Below, one piece after another: positions 44,567-44,688 of a DNA stretch of 44,688 nt. Position 1 is the first letter of the stretch; every line of letters starts with the position of its first letter. A program made the position numbers and the translations under genes. A model generated the notes under the pieces. It worked only from the letters and a program-made list of their open reading frames with translations. It was not told the DNA's origin and did no database searches. The stretch is from Scytonema sp. RU_4_4 (GTDB taxonomy: Bacteria; Cyanobacteriota; Cyanobacteriia; Cyanobacteriales; Nostocaceae): assembly GCA_012031965.1 (NCBI GenBank), contig JAAUSC010000037.1:1-44688 (forward strand), in the 5' to 3' direction.

Positions 44567-44688
44567 AACCACGCTTCTCCACCCTTCTTCTTGCTTCGTT
44601 GACTCTTAACTAGACGGTTTCCCGTCCCCCGCCAGACCGTCTCCACAAGCATTTTCTTCCAGGCTGCGTCCCAGCCCAGAGATTCCCC
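44515..44688 (-). mobile_element. End of an IS200/IS605-type element with partial tnpB tail (runs off window)
   Basis: On the minus strand a frame enters from the right edge and reads GESLGWDAAWKKMLVETVWR, then RSKKKGGEAWFQPAS and TAA (stop at 44551-44553). This type of tail fits TnpB proteins. Beyond the stop lies a hairpin, CCCCGTGTCTTTAGACCGGGG, then AGTACGTCAA, which resembles the right end and guide-RNA region of such elements; the boundary is placed at 44515. The body of tnpB is outside the window, so the assignment is provisional. Confidence 0.5.

Overview
The window looks like chromosomal DNA from a filamentous, probably heterocyst-forming, cyanobacterium (Nostocales-like). The signs are scattered GCGATCGC (HIP1) octamers, short tandem heptamer repeats of the TCAGTTA and TGACTCC type, many small palindromic elements, and typical cyanobacterial families: DUF2808, Uma2 nucleases, XisH/XisI, orthocaspase, SAV_2336/FGE-sulfatase proteins, and a cobalamin pathway mixing CobG with CbiD and CbiG. 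No rRNA, tRNA or CRISPR array was recognised.

Layout. 1-8,000: clpP, a decayed flavin monooxygenase, a DUF2808 exported protein, two half-size GDT1/UPF0016 cation transporters, a NarL-type two-component pair, an ArsB/NhaD-like permease and a Usp-like protein. 8,000-10,000: three scraps of a nitrate/cyanate-type ABC transporter operon (nrtB-, nrtA/C- and nrtD-like), all damaged, then a repeat-rich gap. 10,000-18,000: a caspase-fold protein lacking both catalytic residues, sulfate adenylyltransferase with a one-base frameshift, a TnpB tail, a histidine-kinase-like protein lacking the phospho-acceptor histidine, mnmA and an exported SPOR-like protein.

18,142-25,853 (minus strand) is the centrepiece: a diversity-generating retroelement (DGR) coupled to a MoxR-vWA-VMAP type conflict/signalling module. 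Transcription order is EAD1-VMAP protein, MoxR AAA+ ATPase, a vWA/SAV_2336 plus formylglycine-generating-enzyme-fold (C-type-lectin-like) protein, DGR reverse transcriptase, template repeat. The template repeat (TR) and the variable repeat (VR) at the 3' end of the FGE-fold gene differ at 14 of 128 core positions. All 14 are adenines in the TR on the coding strand, and none of the 97 non-adenine positions differs, which is the signature of adenine-specific mutagenic retrohoming. The changes alter 11 codons, all of them Asn codons in the template. Likely logic: VMAP and MoxR form the regulated NTP-dependent core, and the third protein displays a rapidly evolving recognition surface.

26,400-30,300: nnr (NAD(P)HX repair) and a PAS-GAF-GGDEF-EAL protein. 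30,700-43,600: a cobalamin (corrin ring) cluster: cbiD, cobK, cbiET (reverse strand), then a cobalamin riboswitch followed by cobG, cobH, cobI and a cbiG-cobJ fusion. Three Uma2 nuclease genes, an XisHI pair, two hicB genes (one with a frameshifted hicA), transposase scraps and repeats are interspersed. 43,600-44,688: transposase fragments, a DUF433/DUF5615 toxin-antitoxin-like pair and the end of an IS200/IS605-type element running off the window.

Throughout, small palindromic repeats sit in intergenic gaps and, unusually, also inside coding regions as in-frame insertions (cobG, cbiG-cobJ, moxR, response regulator).
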